DNA of 64,000 bases from Sphingobacterium faecium (GTDB taxonomy: Bacteria; Bacteroidota; Bacteroidia; Sphingobacteriales; Sphingobacteriaceae), in the NCBI RefSeq assembly GCF_003054045.1, contig NZ_QBKH01000001.1:682001-746000 (forward strand). The letters are read 5' to 3'. Below, one piece after another: positions 8,532 through 16,856 of this stretch. The notes beneath the pieces are model-generated. The model did no database searches, was not told the DNA's origin, and worked only from the letters and a program-made list of their open reading frames with translations. A program made the position numbers and the translations under genes. Position 1 is the first letter of the stretch. The number at the start of each line of letters is the position of its first letter.

Positions 8532-8918
8532 ATGAAAAAAGTAACTGGGCTTGGAGGTGTGTTTTTTAAATGCGAGGATCCTCAAAAGATGAACGACTGG
8601 TATGCCAAGAATCTAGGTTTGGAAGCTGGTGAATATGGCGCAACTTTTAAATGGCGCGAGCTTGATCATCCATCGGTTAAGGGGGCAACAGCATGGTGTA
8701 CATTTCCTCGTGATTCTGAATATTTTAATCCTTCTGTAAAGCCCTTTATGATCAATTACCGCGTCGAAAACCTTGTTGCGCTGGTTGAGGAATTAAAAAA
8801 AGATAATGTCACTATCGTAGATGAAATTTCGGAGTATGATTATGGAAAATTTATTCATGTATTAGATCCTGAAGGTAATATCATTGAACTCTGGGAACCA
8901 ATAGGGGATCTGGAATAG
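8532..8918 (+). CDS. VOC family (glyoxalase-fold) protein
   Basis: A 128-residue vicinal-oxygen-chelate fold protein with a single beta-alpha-beta-beta-beta pair. The start GGVFFKCEDPQKMNDWYAKNLGL and the end FIHVLDPEGNIIELWEP are typical of the family. The C-terminal Glu of IELWEP is the usual metal ligand position. It is cytosolic. Such small VOC proteins include glyoxalases, thiol transferases and bleomycin-type binding proteins, so no substrate is assigned. The DUF2200 gene follows after 22 bp and is probably co-transcribed. Confidence 0.87.
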   Translation: MKKVTGLGGVFFKCEDPQKMNDWYAKNLGLEAGEYGATFKWRELDHPSVKGATAWCTFPRDSEYFNPSVKPFMINYRVENLVALVEELKKDNVTIVDEISEYDYGKFIHVLDPEGNIIELWEPIGDLE

Positions 8919-8940
8919 CATCGTCAAATAAAATAATAGT

Positions 8941-9300
8941 ATGAAAAGTACCGCTGGACATGATGAACGAATAGCAAAAATGATATTTGCATCGGTTTAT
9001 CCTCATTATCTCGAAAAAGTTGAAAAGAAAGGTAGAACAAAAGAGGAGTTGCATCAGGTTATAAAATGGTTAACCGGTTTTGATGAACAACAGTTGCAGG
9101 ATCAAATTGATCAAAAAGTAAATTTTGAAACATTCTTTGAAAATGCACATCTTAATGTTAATGCCAGTCTTATTACTGGTGTAATCTGTGGTTATCGTGT
9201 AGAGGAAATTAAAAATCCTCTAACACAGAAAGCTAGATATCTCGATAAGATCATAGATGAATTAGCAAAAGGGAAAAAAATGGAAAAAATTTTGCGATGA
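8941..9300 (+). CDS. DUF2200 family protein
   Basis: A 119-residue protein of the DUF2200 family, recognised by the block [28 protein letters not shown] followed by [13 protein letters not shown] and a C-terminal [11 protein letters not shown]. It is small, soluble and uncharacterised. The gene is close behind the VOC gene, and a terminator follows, so the two likely form one transcript. Confidence 0.83.
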   Translation: MKSTAGHDERIAKMIFASVYPHYLEKVEKKGRTKEELHQVIKWLTGFDEQQLQDQIDQKVNFETFFENAHLNVNASLITGVICGYRVEEIKNPLTQKARYLDKIIDELAKGKKMEKILR

Positions 9301-9385
9301 GTTTGTTAATTATTTGTATATTAGATTGTTGTAAATGATTGTTGTTTCTTTGTTTTATTGAAGCTAACTCAATATATAATAAGTA

Positions 9386-9420
9386 AAGCCGTTTGCATTC
9401 GTGTAGACGGCTTATTTTTT
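9386..9420 (+). terminator. Terminator after the DUF2200 gene
   Basis: AAGCCGT (9386-9392) pairs with ACGGCTT (9407-9413) across a 14-nt loop, followed by A and a T-rich tract. Confidence 0.7.
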
Positions 9421-9472
9421 TAATAACCTGACTTGATGTTAACAGTGATTAGTAAAAAATAATTTTAACTTT

Positions 9473-9492
9473 ACAGTTGGTCGACCGACTGT
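9473..9492. promoter_or_regulatory. TetR-like palindrome upstream of the beta-lactamase gene
   Basis: ACAGTTGGTCGACCGACTGT is a 20-bp palindrome with one mismatched pair. A -7-like TAACTTTA (9466-9473) abuts it, placing the expected transcription start inside the palindrome, a normal position for a repressor site. No good -33 TTTG is present. No regulator gene lies in the neighbourhood. Confidence 0.6.
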
Positions 9493-9598
9493 GATTGCGT
9501 ACTATTATCAATAGTCAGCAATCAAAATGAATGAGGATATATAGATTAACTGTTATCTATTCTTCCTAAAATATCAGAACATAAATGATTTAAATCCC

Positions 9599-10507
9599 AT
9601 GGGAAAACGCTTACAAATTGCACTCTTTTCATTACTATTTACTATAACTGCCCATGCACAAAATATAGAGGGTTTAAGAAAAAATATTCAGCAGATCATG
9701 CAGAACAAAGATGCTGTTGTTGGTGTAGCAATAAACGGCATTAATCATAGTGATACATTGGGTGTAAATGCCGATAGACGACTTCCTATGCAAAGTGTTT
9801 TTAAATTTCCATTAGCGATTGTCATGTTAACAGAAATCGATAAGGGTAATTTTAAACTTGATCAAAAGATAGAAATCACGAAGCGTGATCTTACACCAGA
9901 AATTTGGAGTCCAATTAGAGAAAAATATCCTACTGGAACAACGCTTACGATAAAGGAGATTCTGGAATATACAATCACTTTAAGTGACAATGTAGGATGT
10001 GATGTTCTTTTAAAACTTCTCGGCGGACCTCAAGTTGTAGAAAGCTATTTCGCAAAAAAAGGATTTAAGGACATATCGATTAAAATTAATGAAAAGACGA
10101 TGCAAAGTAATTGGGATAAACAGTTTTTGAATTGGTCAACCCCCAAAGAAATGAATCGAATTTTGCAGACCTATTATGTGAATAAGAATAATTTGCTTTC
10201 GATGCCGATGTATGATTTTTTGTGGACAACCATGAAGTCTACTAATACAGGTCTTAAACAATTGAAAGGACAACTTCCTGATCAAACAGTTGTAGCACAT
10301 AAGACTGGCTCATCTGGAAGTAATAAGAAAACTGGAATAACGGCTGCACTCAATGATGTTGGAGTTGTTTTACTTCCAAGCGGTGAGTACTTTGTGATCA
10401 GTGTCTTTGTAACCCATTCGAAAGAAAATCAGGAAACGAACGAACGTATTATTTCAGATATAGCGAAAGCGGCTTGGGATTTTTTTACAGGAGCTCATCA
10501 ATTATAG
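9599..10507 (+). CDS. Class A beta-lactamase, subclass A2 (PER/VEB/CGA-like)
   Basis: A 302-residue serine beta-lactamase with a signal peptide cleaved near HAQ (residue 21), so it is periplasmic. The catalytic set is complete: SVFK at 66-69, SDN at 129-131, NEKTM with the general-base Glu at about 165, and KTG at 235-237. The insertions and overall form match subclass A2, the group of chromosomal Bacteroidota enzymes and PER/VEB. The omega-loop position after NEKTM is Gln, where PER and VEB have His. A long leader (about 110 nt) follows the palindrome. It overlaps the convergent ldhA gene by 6 bp. Confidence 0.93.
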   Translation: MGKRLQIALFSLLFTITAHAQNIEGLRKNIQQIMQNKDAVVGVAINGINHSDTLGVNADRRLPMQSVFKFPLAIVMLTEIDKGNFKLDQKIEITKRDLTPEIWSPIREKYPTGTTLTIKEILEYTITLSDNVGCDVLLKLLGGPQVVESYFAKKGFKDISIKINEKTMQSNWDKQFLNWSTPKEMNRILQTYYVNKNNLLSMPMYDFLWTTMKSTNTGLKQLKGQLPDQTVVAHKTGSSGSNKKTGITAALNDVGVVLLPSGEYFVISVFVTHSKENQETNERIISDIAKAAWDFFTGAHQL

Positions 10508-11494
10508 TAATACTTCTGGATCAGTTGTTCCTTTTTTTATCAGATCATCAATACTTTTCAGTGTTCTTTGAGATATTTGTTCTAATGCTTCCTCTGTGAA
10601 AAAAGCCTGATGGGCAGTAACTAAAACATTAGGGAAGCTCAACAATAACTGAATGGTGTCATCGTCAATAATTGTTGCCGATAAATCTTTAAAGAAAAGT
10701 TTCTCTTCCTGCTCATAAACATCGATACCAAGTAGGCCTATCTTTTTAGTTTTTAATGCTTGTATTGCATCATTGGTATTAATCAGATTACCTCTGCTCG
10801 TATTGATTATTGTGACACCATATTTCATTTTATCAATAGATTCTTTGTTAATTAGATAATGGTTGTCAGCTGTAAGAGGGCAGTGTAGCGATATGATATC
10901 AGATTCCATAAAGAGTGTTTCTAATGCGACATATTTTACACCTAGATTAATTAACGTTTCATCAGGGTATAAATCATACGCAATAACCTCTGCCCCAAAT
11001 CCCAGTGCTATTTTAACAAATGCTTTTCCTATTTTACCGGTCCCGACCACACCAATTTTCTTTTGGTAGAGATTGAATCCTAATAAACCGTTTAATGAAA
11101 AATTTTGTTCACGCACACGATTATAAGCCTTATGAGTTTTTCTGTTTAAGGTCAATAGCATAGCCATTGCATGTTCTGCTACAGCTTCTGGTGAATAAGC
11201 GGGGACACGGCAAACTTGAATATCAAAATCTTTAGCGGCTTCTAAATCAACATTATTGAATCCCGCGCATCTCAAAGCGATGTACTTAACTCCTTTTTTC
11301 GCAAGAATTTCAATGACATTTCTATTTAGTTTGTCATTTACAAAAACGCATACTGCATCTTCATTTTCAATTGCATTTACGATATGAGGTCCTAAATGTG
11401 TTTCAAAAAAATGAAGTTCAAAACCATATTTTTCATTTTCTTTTTCGAAGAATTCTCGATCGTATGGCTTGGTTGAAAAGAAGGCTATTTTCAT
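10502..11494 (-). CDS. ldhA: D-lactate dehydrogenase (2-hydroxyacid dehydrogenase)
   Basis: A 330-residue NAD-dependent D-2-hydroxyacid dehydrogenase, closest in pattern to fermentative LdhA, which interconverts pyruvate and D-lactate. VGTGKIGKA (about residue 150) is the NAD loop. NTSRGNLIN supplies the catalytic Arg, DVYEQEE the Glu and TAHQAFFTEEAL the His, and the last block is characteristic of LdhA. It is cytosolic and monocistronic. Its 3' end overlaps the beta-lactamase stop by 6 bp, so the genes converge without a terminator between them. Confidence 0.92.
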   Translation of the reverse strand: MKIAFFSTKPYDREFFEKENEKYGFELHFFETHLGPHIVNAIENEDAVCVFVNDKLNRNVIEILAKKGVKYIALRCAGFNNVDLEAAKDFDIQVCRVPAYSPEAVAEHAMAMLLTLNRKTHKAYNRVREQNFSLNGLLGFNLYQKKIGVVGTGKIGKAFVKIALGFGAEVIAYDLYPDETLINLGVKYVALETLFMESDIISLHCPLTADNHYLINKESIDKMKYGVTIINTSRGNLINTNDAIQALKTKKIGLLGIDVYEQEEKLFFKDLSATIIDDDTIQLLLSFPNVLVTAHQAFFTEEALEQISQRTLKSIDDLIKKGTTDPEVLL

Positions 11495-11893
11495 AACATA
11501 TATTTTATATAAACTTAAGTAAATTTGCCAGTATCTACAATGATTTCATTAAGTTAAATGTCACTCTACTATCAATTCCCTTTTCAATCGATACGTTTTA
11601 AAATTCGTAAGTAAATGTTTACGTTTCTTTGTTATTGAAACTGTAATTTGAATATTTTTTTCTATGGATACACATATATACAATTATTGATATTTTTTTT
11701 ATTTTAAAAGGCGATTAAATTGATTCATTTAGATGTTTTATGGTTTTAAATTCTTTTAATAATGGTTTAAATAAAATTTACTAGCCCTTATAACTCTGTT
11801 TAGTGTATGATTTTATTTGTTTTTAATCAATTGTAACATAATTATGAATAATTGGTATTAATAGCTATCTTAGTTTCGGCACTAACCTAAGAT
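11495..11893. other. AT-rich divergent regulatory region
   Basis: It separates the divergent ldhA and ECF sigma genes. No gene seen. Two nested short arms, CGTAA/TTACG and GTAAA/TTTAC, lie around 11606-11623. No promoter matching the housekeeping consensus was convincing on either strand. Confidence 0.5.
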
Positions 11894-12418
11894 ATGTCTA
11901 ACCAAACCTTGATCTCTACCGCAGAATTTGAGCGTATTTATGAAAAATGGAACCGAAAAGTCTATCAATATGCTTTAAGCAAGACTTCTTCCACTTTTAT
12001 TGCCGAAGAAACTGTCCAACGTGTATTTATCAAGCTTTGGAATAATATTTTTCAAAAGAAAGTGCATGTGGAAATAGAAGCTCAACTATTTTGCATTGCT
12101 CGTACCACACTTTTGGATATTGTGAAAGAAGAAAGGAGGAGGCAGGATCTATTGCATCTAAAAGTTGAAACTGATCAAGTCCCCACACCGTCAGAGTTAT
12201 ATCGCTTAAAGGAACTGAATGAACGGTATGAGGACATCGTGTCAAGAATGCCAGAATCTAGAAGAAAGGTGTTCATGATGAGCAGGTTCGAAAATTTGAC
12301 TTATAAAGAGATCGCAGAAAGATTGTCGATTACACCCAAAACTGTTGAAAATCATATCGCTTTGGCATTAAAAGTTTTGAAAAAAATGTTTGTGTTTATC
12401 ATTCATCTATTTTTTTAA
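11894..12418 (+). CDS. RNA polymerase ECF sigma-70 factor (FecI-like)
   Basis: A 174-residue extracytoplasmic-function sigma factor with region 2 at about residues 10-85 (FERIYEKWNRKVYQYAL, then AEETVQRVFIKLWNN) and region 4 at about 110-165 (MPESRRKVFMMSRFENLTYKEIAERLSITPKTVENHI). It lies directly upstream of a FecR-type anti-sigma gene and a SusC/SusD pair, the standard Bacteroidota arrangement, so it probably activates that locus. The C-terminus ends in a hydrophobic tail (FVFIIHLFF), common in this group. Confidence 0.92.
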   Translation: MSNQTLISTAEFERIYEKWNRKVYQYALSKTSSTFIAEETVQRVFIKLWNNIFQKKVHVEIEAQLFCIARTTLLDIVKEERRRQDLLHLKVETDQVPTPSELYRLKELNERYEDIVSRMPESRRKVFMMSRFENLTYKEIAERLSITPKTVENHIALALKVLKKMFVFIIHLFF

Positions 12419-12463
12419 AAATAGGCTTGGGGGTAAGTGACGTTTCTGCAGTATTATTATTAT

Positions 12464-13498
12464 ATGAAGATTACGAGAGAACTTATCAATCGATACCTAA
12501 AGAATCAATGTTCGGCTGAAGAAGCTGCTTATCTGGAAGATTACATAGCACATTTGGGAGAATCTCTTGATCAGCTATTGTCTAAAGAAGAATGGGATCT
12601 TACTGACGAAAATTTAGATTATCCCAATCAGCAGGAAATCAAAGATAAAATATTAGCTTTTGCTAAAAAGCAAAATGTTTTAAAATATAACAGGAAATTA
12701 CTTCGCATTGCTTCCGCCGCCGCAGCTATAATCATTTTTATTTTCGGTTTTTATGTGAATTTAAATCCATTATTAAATAAGCCTGCACCACATCTTGGAC
12801 AAATAGCTTCTGTTGAAGATGAGAAAGAGGAGGTAAGTAATCTATACTACATAAATTCAGGCAATGACAATATGTTATTAACGGCTAGTGACGGATCTGT
12901 TATTACACTTTATCCGCAGTCAGAAATCAAATATGCTGAAGATTTTAGTACCCAGCAGGAGAGAGTGCTGTATTTGAAGGGGAAAGCTAAATTTGAGGTT
13001 GCCAAAGATAAATCGAAGCCATTTCGTGTACATTCGACCGGTGTAGTCACTACAGCTTTAGGAACGGTTTTTAGTGTTGATGAATTGCGATCTACTCAAA
13101 CGCAGATCAAATTGATGGAAGGTAAAATAGAGGTGAAAGCTGTGGATCACCAGAGAGGGAAAGAATTAGTGCGGACCTTTTTGCCACACGAAGAGATTAC
13201 CTTGGATCATCGTGAATTAAAGGTTGTCGAAGAGATAAAGACTCATACAATAGGAACAGATCGAGGTGGCCATTTTCTTCAAAATAACCAGATCATCCAG
13301 TTTAAAAATATAGCCCTAGAGGATGTTTTGACAATTCTGATGCAAAACTATGACATCAAGTTGCAATACGATAAATCATTGATCATTAATAAATTTTACA
13401 GCGGAACTTTTACGAATAAAACGAATGTCTTTGAAGAAATTATCAGAGAAATTAACTACTTACATCATGCCGGTATAAACTACACCAATCCACAATAA
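12464..13498 (+). CDS. FecR family anti-sigma factor
   Basis: A 344-residue inner-membrane regulator: a cytoplasmic N-terminal helical part that would bind the sigma factor, one transmembrane helix at about 81-98, a periplasmic FecR domain (LYLKGKAKFEVAKDKSKPFRVHS, ALGTVFSV) and a C-terminal DUF4974 region (IQFKNIALEDVLTILMQNYDIKL). ATG at 12464 (MKITRELINRYL) is preferred over the upstream in-frame GTG at 12437, since it matches the usual FecR start and follows a G-rich stretch at 12427-12433. Confidence 0.92.
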   Translation: MKITRELINRYLKNQCSAEEAAYLEDYIAHLGESLDQLLSKEEWDLTDENLDYPNQQEIKDKILAFAKKQNVLKYNRKLLRIASAAAAIIIFIFGFYVNLNPLLNKPAPHLGQIASVEDEKEEVSNLYYINSGNDNMLLTASDGSVITLYPQSEIKYAEDFSTQQERVLYLKGKAKFEVAKDKSKPFRVHSTGVVTTALGTVFSVDELRSTQTQIKLMEGKIEVKAVDHQRGKELVRTFLPHEEITLDHRELKVVEEIKTHTIGTDRGGHFLQNNQIIQFKNIALEDVLTILMQNYDIKLQYDKSLIINKFYSGTFTNKTNVFEEIIREINYLHHAGINYTNPQ

Positions 13499-13521
13499 TA
13501 AACAATTAAACCAAACAAATT

Positions 13522-16500
13522 ATGAGCAACTTTTTATCTAAAAAGCATCAGTTTCAAACTGTGCTGCTACTTCGATTTAAAAGTCCACGTACTAACTGGC
13601 CCCTTCGACTCGGAATGTTGGGATTACTGAGTATGGGATTTCATGTGGGGTACAGCCAGTCAACAGCTTCTGTAAGTGGAGTTGTCAGGGATGGAAGTAA
13701 TAATCCCATCAGTGGCGCTACTGTAAGTATTGAAAATCTGTCTACGAAGTATAAACAGATGAATACGACGAATGCAGAAGGAACTTTTTCGTTTGACCGT
13801 ATTCCAGAGGGGCAGGGATACGAAATTAAAATCAGTTTTGTAGGCTTCAAGACCAAAGTACTTAGTAACTATAATATTGATTCAAAAGATAAAGTTGCTA
13901 TTACTGTTGCTCTAGAGCAAGAACAGGAAAGTTTAGAAGAGGTTGTAGTAGTTGGTTATGGAAAGCAAAAAAAAGCAAATATTACAGGTTCAGTGACTTC
14001 GGTCAATGCCGAACAATTAAAGAATATTTCGCCTTCTAACCTTTCTAATGCCTTAGCTGGACGTGCCGCAGGTATAAATGTTACGAATACTTCGGGTATG
14101 GCGGGAGCTTCCTCAAGCCTACGCATTCGTGGTAGTTTTGCAGAACCTTTGTATGTAATTGACGGAATTGTACGGGATAAAGCGGCATTCGATGCTTTGG
14201 AAGCCAATGAAGTGGATCAGATGAGTTTTTTGAAAGATGCCGCAACAGCTGCGGTCTACGGGACAAGAGCGGGTAACGGTGTTGTGGTTGTCACAACTAA
14301 AAAGGGATCAGCTCAGGAGCCTGTATTTAATGTGCAAAGTAATTATAGTTTTGGCGCTCCTACTCAAACGCTTTTAGCAGATATTACGACTGCGGCTGAT
14401 GAACTGACTTATCAAAATCGGGTATCTCAATTTCTGTGGGAAAATGGCTCTAAAACAGAACCATGGGTAGCACCCAATGGACAGGCTGAGTTTGATTATT
14501 TTAAGGATAAGGACTATAGTGTTAATGATAATATCTGGAGAAACCCTTTTAGTCACCGACAATCGATCTCGGTGTCGGGTGGTGGAGACCGAATTACTTA
14601 TTATAATTTAGTCAGTTATCGTAAAGAAAATGGATCTTACAAATCATTGGATCATGAAAAATTCAATTTAAGGAGTAATGTCAGTGCCAAGATTACGGAT
14701 GATTTTACGATTGATGTTAATATCTCGGCCAATCAAATCAATTCCAAGCGTTTTTATTGGCCATTTAGTACTTCCGCTAATGATGATGATTTTGATGTGT
14801 CAGATTTTTATCGCGTAACATTCAATTGGCCTAAAATGTATCCGTTTTATTTAAATGCAGATGGATCTCCAAGTAATTCCCCAACAGCATATCCTGTTCA
14901 GACACCCATGGGGAGCTGGCAAGCCTGGAATGTGATTGACCAAGTAGTTGGGAATCGATATATCGATCGTAAAGTTCGTCAGGTGAACCCAATCATGACG
15001 TTGAATTATAAGTTGGATAAACTCATAGAGGGCTTGTCAACAAAAGTTGTAGGTAGCTATCTCGCAGAGGATTATATGCGTAAAAGATTTATGACCTTCC
15101 AAAAGAACTACACATTTACTTCTCTGAATCCGGATGGAAATAGGTTTATACCTGCACCACCTTCAGAAGACAAAGTGAATATTTTTACTTTTAGTCAAGC
15201 ACAGCCTTTTATGGATTATTCTCCTCAACGGGAGTGGGAATATCAGGTCAACTGGTTTTTGAATTATAACCGTAAATTTAATAAACATGCCATTGATGCG
15301 TTGTTGGTCTATGAACAATTTAAAGCTGGTGGAACCTATGTAACATCCCGTGCTGAAAATCCAATTGTTAGTATTGATCAAATGTTTATTTACCCGACTG
15401 ATCGTAATTTTAGAGCTACTGATGCGTATGAAACTATTAATTCTAGAAGGGGATTTATCGGACGTGCAAATTATAACTATGCAGATAAATATATCGCTGA
15501 ATTTTCATTTAGATATGATGGTTCGCCCTTATTCCCCGGCGATAAACGGTGGGGATTTTTTCCATCCATGTCAGCTGCTTGGCGTGTGTCGGAAGAACAG
15601 TTTTTCTTAGATATCAAAAATACAGTGAGTGATCTAAAGTTAAGAGCTTCATATGGAACAACAGGGAATGATCTTGATGTTAATGCGCAAAGGATCGGAC
15701 AATTTTTGTATCAGGAAAAATATAGGCCTTCAGGTGGCTACATGTTTGGTGATCGTTACTATAATGGTATTGCCTATGGTGATACACCTACACAGAACCT
15801 GACTTGGACGACATCCAAAAGTGTTAATATCGGTTTGGATTTTGGTTTTGTAAATAATAAACTAAGTGGCTCAATAGATGTGTTTAATCGTAAGGAAACA
15901 GATATTTTAGGACGGCGTACTTTGAAAATTCCTGATAATTATGGACGGTCATTGGCTCCGGAAAACTATGCTGCTCGAAGTTATAAAGGTGGAGAGGTAT
16001 CTATTAATTGGAATGATCGTGTGGGTGAAGTAGGTTATGGAATCACAGCTAATATGGGGTATGCAAAAGATCGTTGGGATGTCTATGATGAAGAGCCTGC
16101 ATTTGCTGTAGGGGGAACGCGCAATTTCGAATCTCGAATAGGAAGACCTGAAAATCGAATCATCGGCTTTGAAGCTGTGGATCTTGTTAGAACACAGGAG
16201 CAATTAGATGCATTGAAGAGCAGTGGGTTTAAAACATATGGTCGTGATCCATACTTAGGTATGATTTTGTACAAAGATATTCGTGGAGCTAATTATTCTG
16301 AAAGCCCAGATGGTAAGATCGATGATAATGATCTGACGTTGCTTTCCGAAAATAATACTCCACGCATCAATTACGGTTTTGGGCTAAATGCAAACTGGAA
16401 AGGTTTTTCTGTTTCAGCTTTATTGCAGGGTGTACTGGCATATGATCGTGTTATCAGTAATTTGGAAGGTGGGGGAATTCGTCAGCATGGCGGTACTTTT

Positions 16501-16845
16501 CGACCGTATTATCCTATTTGGGCAGGCGATGTTTGGACAGCAGATAATCCACAGGCAGATTATCCGAGAGTAGTAGGTTCCAACTGGCAGGAATCGGGAA
16601 CAGGTGCTTCGAGTTTTTGGATTCGTAATGGTGCATATTTGCGCCTAAGAGATTTAAATATATCCTATAGTTTACCGCAGTCAATTACAAAGTCGATGAA
16701 AATAAACAGTGTGAATGTATTCTTTAATGGAACAAACTTATTTGTGCTTTCTCCTATGACCGAGTTTCATGATCCGGAACAGAAAATGTATGATTCCTAT
16801 CCTGTTATGAAAACATTCACCTTGGGTTTGGATGTTAAATTTTAA
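13522..16845 (+). CDS. SusC/RagA family TonB-linked outer membrane receptor
   Basis: A 1107-residue outer-membrane TonB-dependent transporter that moves oligosaccharides or peptides delivered by its SusD partner. A signal peptide ends near YSQ (residue 46), followed by a carboxypeptidase-D-like beta domain (VSGVVRDGSNNPISGATVSI, about 50-135). Next come a TonB-box-like EEVVVVGYG, a plug domain with the SusC signature (YVIDGIVRD, DAATAAVYGTRAGNGVVVVTTK), and a beta barrel ending in VKF. There is no STN domain between signal peptide and CarboxypepD domain, although an ECF/FecR pair is adjacent. The substrate is unknown. Confidence 0.95.
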   Translation: MSNFLSKKHQFQTVLLLRFKSPRTNWPLRLGMLGLLSMGFHVGYSQSTASVSGVVRDGSNNPISGATVSIENLSTKYKQMNTTNAEGTFSFDRIPEGQGYEIKISFVGFKTKVLSNYNIDSKDKVAITVALEQEQESLEEVVVVGYGKQKKANITGSVTSVNAEQLKNISPSNLSNALAGRAAGINVTNTSGMAGASSSLRIRGSFAEPLYVIDGIVRDKAAFDALEANEVDQMSFLKDAATAAVYGTRAGNGVVVVTTKKGSAQEPVFNVQSNYSFGAPTQTLLADITTAADELTYQNRVSQFLWENGSKTEPWVAPNGQAEFDYFKDKDYSVNDNIWRNPFSHRQSISVSGGGDRITYYNLVSYRKENGSYKSLDHEKFNLRSNVSAKITDDFTIDVNISANQINSKRFYWPFSTSANDDDFDVSDFYRVTFNWPKMYPFYLNADGSPSNSPTAYPVQTPMGSWQAWNVIDQVVGNRYIDRKVRQVNPIMTLNYKLDKLIEGLSTKVVGSYLAEDYMRKRFMTFQKNYTFTSLNPDGNRFIPAPPSEDKVNIFTFSQAQPFMDYSPQREWEYQVNWFLNYNRKFNKHAIDALLVYEQFKAGGTYVTSRAENPIVSIDQMFIYPTDRNFRATDAYETINSRRGFIGRANYNYADKYIAEFSFRYDGSPLFPGDKRWGFFPSMSAAWRVSEEQFFLDIKNTVSDLKLRASYGTTGNDLDVNAQRIGQFLYQEKYRPSGGYMFGDRYYNGIAYGDTPTQNLTWTTSKSVNIGLDFGFVNNKLSGSIDVFNRKETDILGRRTLKIPDNYGRSLAPENYAARSYKGGEVSINWNDRVGEVGYGITANMGYAKDRWDVYDEEPAFAVGGTRNFESRIGRPENRIIGFEAVDLVRTQEQLDALKSSGFKTYGRDPYLGMILYKDIRGANYSESPDGKIDDNDLTLLSENNTPRINYGFGLNANWKGFSVSALLQGVLAYDRVISNLEGGGIRQHGGTFRPYYPIWAGDVWTADNPQADYPRVVGSNWQESGTGASSFWIRNGAYLRLRDLNISYSLPQSITKSMKINSVNVFFNGTNLFVLSPMTEFHDPEQKMYDSYPVMKTFTLGLDVKF

Positions 16846-16856
16846 TTGAAAAAACT

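Noticed and set aside
5562-10507. Acquired resistance island containing the acyltransferase and beta-lactamase
   Set aside because: No transposase, integron, att site or composition shift; both families are common chromosomal genes in this phylum.
12437-12463. GTG start for the FecR gene
   Set aside because: The ATG at 12464 gives the conserved FecR N-terminus; the extra nine residues (TFLQYYYY) look non-coding.
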